Origin: Arbacia lixula | Taxonomy: Eukaryota > Echinodermata > Echinoidea > Arbacioida > Arbaciidae | Length of the DNA: 64,000 nt | Direction: 5' to 3' | Assembly: GCA_963669155.1 (NCBI GenBank) | Contig: OZ022576.1 | Location: forward strand, 33,040,498 to 33,104,497 | Shown: piece by piece, positions 62,601 to 64,000 of the stretch | How the letters are laid out: every line of letters begins with the position of its first letter | How positions within the stretch are numbered: position 1 is the stretch's first letter | Made by a program: the position numbers and the translations under genes | The notes under the pieces: model-generated | Database searches by the model: none | Seen by the model: the letters and a program-made list of their open reading frames with translations, nothing else | Told to the model about the DNA's origin: nothing

Positions 62601-63460
62601 TGCCCCGTCTGGCTTCCAAGCTATTGGGCATTTCTTAACCAAAATATTTAATCGAGGGGTGTAGATGCAGCAGACCATTCATTTCTGAATTTCTTCTCCA
62701 ACTCCCTCACTGAGAGAAGAGGAAAATGATACAGTGGCTATTCTTATAATATCAGACTTTATATCCCTCATTAATATATTCCAGTTCGTTACTTAGTTGA
62801 AAGGGTGTCACATGACCACAAATAGATGAACTCAGAGGGAAGAAAAGTACTGTTTCGTGACGTCATGTAAAAAATAGTCTTTTTTTCCCCTCTGGACTGT
62901 TGATATCCGAGCTATCGGTGATCGATACAATTTTCATTGATTCATCCCAGGTAAATGCACGACAAAATTTATGCGATACATTTCTTTCCAGCTAATTTTC
63001 GGCGTTTTAGCGGAAAATCATTGGGCACCATCATTGGGCATGTGCACCATTGCAAGGTCCATGGTAAGGATTAAATTAATGAACAAAGAATATATTAATG
63101 AAGGATATAAAACAAATATTTCATGATCTTTATTCGGGATCTTTGTGGAATCTATTGGTCCCCTCGGTGAAGTGGAGGGCGTGCAAATAGATTCCTCAAG
63201 ATCCCTCATGGTCATGAAATATTTGTATACTATTTTTCAGTTTGGATCAGAAGTGTTCAACATCCTGGATGACAGGCTATGCCAGGCCATGCCAGTCTGA
63301 CTTGGTACTGACCTAGGTCCACCTCCTTGGCATTGCGCTGGTACTTGGTGTGCTTCTTGCGGTACATGGCGTCCAGAATCTTCTCCTTGACCTGCGTGAT
63401 GGTGTCCACACTCAGCACCTTGACCGGCTCAACTCCAATCTCACTCTCCACATTCAGCGT
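42016..63460 (-). CDS. Plexin, cytoplasmic C-terminal part (10 exons, 5' partial)
   Basis: Plexins are single-pass semaphorin receptors whose cytoplasmic side acts as a GAP for Rap-type small GTPases and binds Rho-family GTPases. Ten minus-strand exons join in frame to 411 residues and a TGA. Order: RhoGTPase-binding domain (about residues 8-115), a short connector, and the C-terminal half of the RasGAP domain. Diagnostic matches to the plexin family include VDTITQVKEKILDAMY, REIREIYLQRLVSVK, LRFLFNYFDEEASRY, LPLRFWATIFAHPSFIF and LLFNKELPRYIEMI. The Sema, PSI, IPT, transmembrane and first GAP-half exons lie right of the window. The C-terminus is DENVD, not the PDZ-binding VTDL-type tail of plexin-B, so plexin-A-like is more likely; subclass is not certain. 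Confidence 0.93.
42505..42579 (-). CDS. Plexin exon i
   Basis: Reads EFGGLFSRLGTLKQLYDFV, RPHEKK; corresponds to the plexin F-SM-ALHEIY-YI-KY segment. Acceptor TCACTTTTCAG, donor GTAAGC, phases 0-0. Confidence 0.9.
43347..43910. mobile_element. Fold-back element with about 60-bp inverted ends
   Basis: TTAA at both ends, then AGGGTTACTAAATTAGAAAA and its inverse; long internal arms (CACTAATCTATGTAAAATTA). Intron between plexin exons h and i. Confidence 0.8.
43999..44139 (-). CDS. Plexin exon h: GAP domain, C-terminal helices
   Basis: Reads SPSRLLFNKELPRYIEMIQS and YYHYIHETPTLQDEELRLEC; matches plexin SP(S/T)(N/R)-LLY-K-IP-Y. Acceptor ATAACCGTAG, donor GTAGGT, phases 0-0. A 900-nt pyrimidine tract (coding strand) lies directly upstream. 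Confidence 0.93.
44165..45062. repeat. 900-bp polypurine tract (GGGA/GAGA-rich)
   Basis: + strand almost only A and G, from GGGAGGGAGGGA repeats to longer duplicated units such as GTAGAGGGGGTGATGATAGA (twice near 44910-44995). Intron upstream of plexin exon h. Confidence 0.95.
45063..48590. other. Plexin intron, mostly unique AT-rich sequence
   Basis: A short local duplication (GACAATATTTTATGCAATTG at about 46450 and 46628) and a partial fold-back relative at 47656. No exon seen. Confidence 0.5.
48753..49150. mobile_element. PIF/Harbinger-like MITE, copy 3
   Basis: Starts GGGCGTGTTTATCAACTC and ends GATAAACATGGCCC, same interior motifs as copy 2. Lies 56 bp below the left end of plexin exon g, just past its donor. 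Confidence 0.8.
49206..49353 (-). CDS. Plexin exon g: GAP domain, LPLRFW motif
   Basis: Reads LPLRFWATIFAHPSFIFNM and TADASIIVLNQMLDHACKG. LPLRFW and F-F-(N/D) are near invariant in plexins. Acceptor GATGCCACCAG, donor GTGAGA, phases 2-0. Confidence 0.93.
49423..49758. mobile_element. Fold-back element, GGTGTTTCACCAAGCTGTT type
   Basis: Ends GGGGGGTGTTTCACCAAGCT and its inverse. Partial relatives at about 35345-35540, 47656-47960 and 63611-63830. Confidence 0.75.
50706..51271. mobile_element. Fold-back element family B, copy 2
   Basis: TTAA flanks (50706, 51268), ends AGGTCCCCTGTCATCAAAA and its inverse. Its right TTAA is 22 bp from plexin exon f, placing it directly after that exon's donor on the minus strand. 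Confidence 0.8.
51294..51475 (-). CDS. Plexin exon f: GAP domain
   Basis: Reads INNFVEGAISAMFTIQED, PFALRFLFNYFDEEASRY, and STTWKNN. The donor that restores TWKNN-T-LPLRFW is GTTGGT, a weak 5' splice site, at phase 2. Acceptor TGATTTGCAG. Confidence 0.9.
52021..52161 (-). CDS. Plexin exon e: GAP domain, EIYLQRL segment
   Basis: Reads QEEPESDGEACCGKLQRVL, FKASHGKREIREIYLQRLVSVK in two parts. The first 28 codons are unlike vertebrate plexins, which have a short charged loop here. Acceptor GTTGTTTAG, donor GTTAGT, phases 0-0. The acceptor is duplicated three more times nearby. Confidence 0.88.
52137..52490 (-). repeat. Degenerate repeats of the plexin exon e acceptor
   Basis: The exon start (ACCC-G-CATTAG) plus acceptor flank recurs with junctions at 52161 (real), 52248, 52332 and 52469. 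Shared flank (+ strand) CATGGGTCAGCAAAAACCTA. Confidence 0.85.
52498..53597. mobile_element. 1.1-kb fold-back element with about 130-bp inverted ends
   Basis: Begins TTAGGCCATTTCCTGACCTA and ends with the inverse. Both arms continue through ACCTAGTCTTTCTGACCTAG and TTGGCTACTGTACTAATGAA. The interior has a GC-rich array. Lies between plexin exons d and e. Confidence 0.8.
53319..53470. repeat. 52-bp GC-rich tandem repeat, three units
   Basis: Unit TTGCGCCTCCTGGCCGCCTC then TTTGG-GCGCCGGCGCGAATG, at 53319, 53371 and 53423. A related inverted unit is near 52650 in the other arm of the fold-back element. Confidence 0.85.
54151..54254 (-). CDS. Plexin exon d: connector into second GAP half
   Basis: Reads DTTRQSRRVSGFHDLHNVDL, then GLRYFHL, matching the plexin segment that ends KLWHL before the GAP C2 part. 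Acceptor TTGGGTATAG, donor GTAAGT, phases 1-0. Confidence 0.85.
54387..54761. mobile_element. Fold-back element, GTACAGTAAAAGTGG type
   Basis: Inverted ends ACAGTAAAAGTGGAAATTTT / AAAATTTCCACTTTTACAGT-like. A related left end occurs near 7530 in intron 7. Confidence 0.65.
55905..56330. repeat. Poly-C tracts with degenerate about 60-bp repeat
   Basis: Runs of 9-25 C separated by copies of CCATTTTCGGTCCTGTAC and ACACAATAT-TAATGTC. Confidence 0.9.
57556..57831. mobile_element. Short MITE with GGGTC-TATATCACAAAG ends
   Basis: Inverted ends GGGTCTATATATCACAAAGA / TCTTTGTGATATAGGACCC. Related ends occur near 13290 and 42650. Confidence 0.65.
59093..59251. mobile_element. 159-bp MITE, same family, inverted copy 2
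   Basis: Same interior in opposite orientation (TCAAAAGACTGACC-GTAACC), ends GGGCTCCGTAACATAAAGG and its inverse. Confidence 0.8.
59390..59483 (-). CDS. Plexin exon c: end of RhoGTPase-binding domain
   Basis: Reads INTGAQVSLTNKQYRPNAMP and LNEEVENLF. Acceptor TGTCGACAG, donor GTAAGT, phases 0-1. Confidence 0.88.
59593..60075. mobile_element. Fold-back element family A, copy 4
   Basis: TTAA flanks at 59593 and 60072, ends GGGTAGTTCACCCTGAAA / TTTCAGGGTGAACTATCC. It lies upstream of plexin exon c on the minus strand. Confidence 0.8.
60208..60675. mobile_element. MITE with CCCATTTACACTTGC ends
   Basis: Inverted ends CCCCATTTACACTTGCTAAA and its inverse (GGTGTAAATGGGCC). About 470 bp, no ORF. 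Confidence 0.65.
61331..61434 (-). CDS. Plexin exon b: RhoGTPase-binding domain middle
   Basis: Reads VIKSGGAGQLVLGDVDNTT and WCELNTLDHYG, the plexin LN-TL-HY segment. Acceptor ATCCCCTAG, donor GTAAGC, phases 1-0. The 76-bp tandem array begins just upstream (higher coordinates) of its acceptor. Confidence 0.9.
61440..62250. repeat. 76-bp tandem array beside the plexin exon b acceptor
   Basis: Unit GGAAGTTTAATGTTACATAT then ACTCTCTCAAAAATGGTAAC at 61681, 61757, 61833 and so on, about seven units, diverging at both ends. The last partial copy near 62148-62168 resembles exon b itself (TTGCTCCGCCTTTCTTGATC). Confidence 0.9.
62745..63205. mobile_element. Element family C, inverted copy
   Basis: Reverse orientation: starts TCATTAATATATTCCAGTTC, ends GGTCCCCTCGGTGAAGTGGA; contains GTGACGTCATG. 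Confidence 0.75.
63313..63460 (-). CDS. Plexin exon a (first in window): RhoGTPase-binding domain start
   Basis: Reads VEPVKVLSVDTITQVKEKIL, DAMYRKKHTKYQRNAKEVDL. Acceptor GTGCCCCCAG, donor GTCAGT. Starts phase 0, ends phase 1. Confidence 0.92.
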
Positions 63461-63830
63461 CTGGGGGCACAATCACACGGGAGGGTCAACGTCCAATGGG
63501 TGGTAGATCGAGGCCAGATACAGTACAGTGGAAGAGCAACTCTCCCTATGGCAAATAACTACAAGATATCATGTAACAAGCATGATACCATCCACACTCG
63601 CTGATGCTCCAGGGGGGGGGGGGGGGGGTTTCACCACATTGTTTGTAAGCTAAGAAACAACTTTATGCACAACTGGTGACCCTTTCTTGTGCTATATGAG
63701 AATTTGTTCCTGTTTTAACATAGTGAGAGCTAATTTCCAACAATCCTAATCAAATCTGACATATCACAAACTTTGTATTCAGGTGCTTCTTAACAACAAG
63801 AATTTTGATTTATATGGATCAGATTTCTAC

Positions 63831-64000
63831 TTAAAGGTCCCCTGTCATCAAAATGTTGACTTCTGGTGATGCTACATAATATGTACATAACAAAATCACT
63901 AACCGTTCAATGGAAATATGTGTGCTATATTTTCAAATAATTTTTTCTCAGCACTGATAAGCCCCGCCTCCCAAATATCCTCCAACTCAAGATTCCCCCT
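63831..64000. mobile_element. Fold-back element family B, copy 3 (cut by window end)
   Basis: Begins TTAAAGGTCCCCTGTCATCA and follows copy 2 to the window edge. Confidence 0.75.

Overview
The window is animal nuclear DNA: AT-rich, GT-AG introns, small exons, many miniature inverted-repeat elements. It carries parts of two large genes pointing tail to tail. Both encode animal-specific proteins: a mosaic extracellular protease and a plexin. Domain repertoire, intron density and repeat style fit a marine invertebrate deuterostome, most likely an echinoderm such as a sea urchin. The species is an inference; no sequence tag proves it.

Positions 963-33600 (+) hold the 3' part of a mosaic gene. I placed 27 exons. 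All have GT-AG borders and compatible phases, and together they give one open frame of 1,755 residues with no stop before the end. Domain order: second half of a CUB domain; three complete six-bladed YWTD (LDL-receptor class B) propellers, each followed by an EGF module; two six-cysteine CCP/sushi modules; two Ig domains; a trypsin-type protease with His, Asp and Ser all present; a final Ig domain; stop. The layout resembles an LRP5/6-type ectodomain joined to a complement-like modular protease. I recognise no standard family with this order. The CUB start and signal peptide lie left of the window.

Positions 42016-63460 (-) hold the last ten exons of a plexin, the semaphorin receptor: RhoGTPase-binding domain, C-terminal half of the RasGAP domain, and stop. 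They splice in frame to 411 residues. Earlier exons lie right of the window.

The 8.4 kb between the two stop codons and most introns contain repeats: a 3.2 kb tandem array in the second propeller, several families of TTAA-flanked fold-back elements, a PIF/Harbinger-like MITE family with TTA target duplications, nested insertions, a 900-bp polypurine tract, and CA, GATA-like and poly-C tracts. No transposase or reverse transcriptase ORF is visible.

The most unusual structural pattern is that tandem or local duplications repeatedly cover exon-intron junctions in both genes (CUB exon acceptor; donors of exons 14, 15, 17 and 21; acceptors of two plexin exons). One such duplication creates a potential new 63-nt in-frame exon. 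All calls were made by eye; exon borders rest on splice consensus, phase continuity and domain fit.
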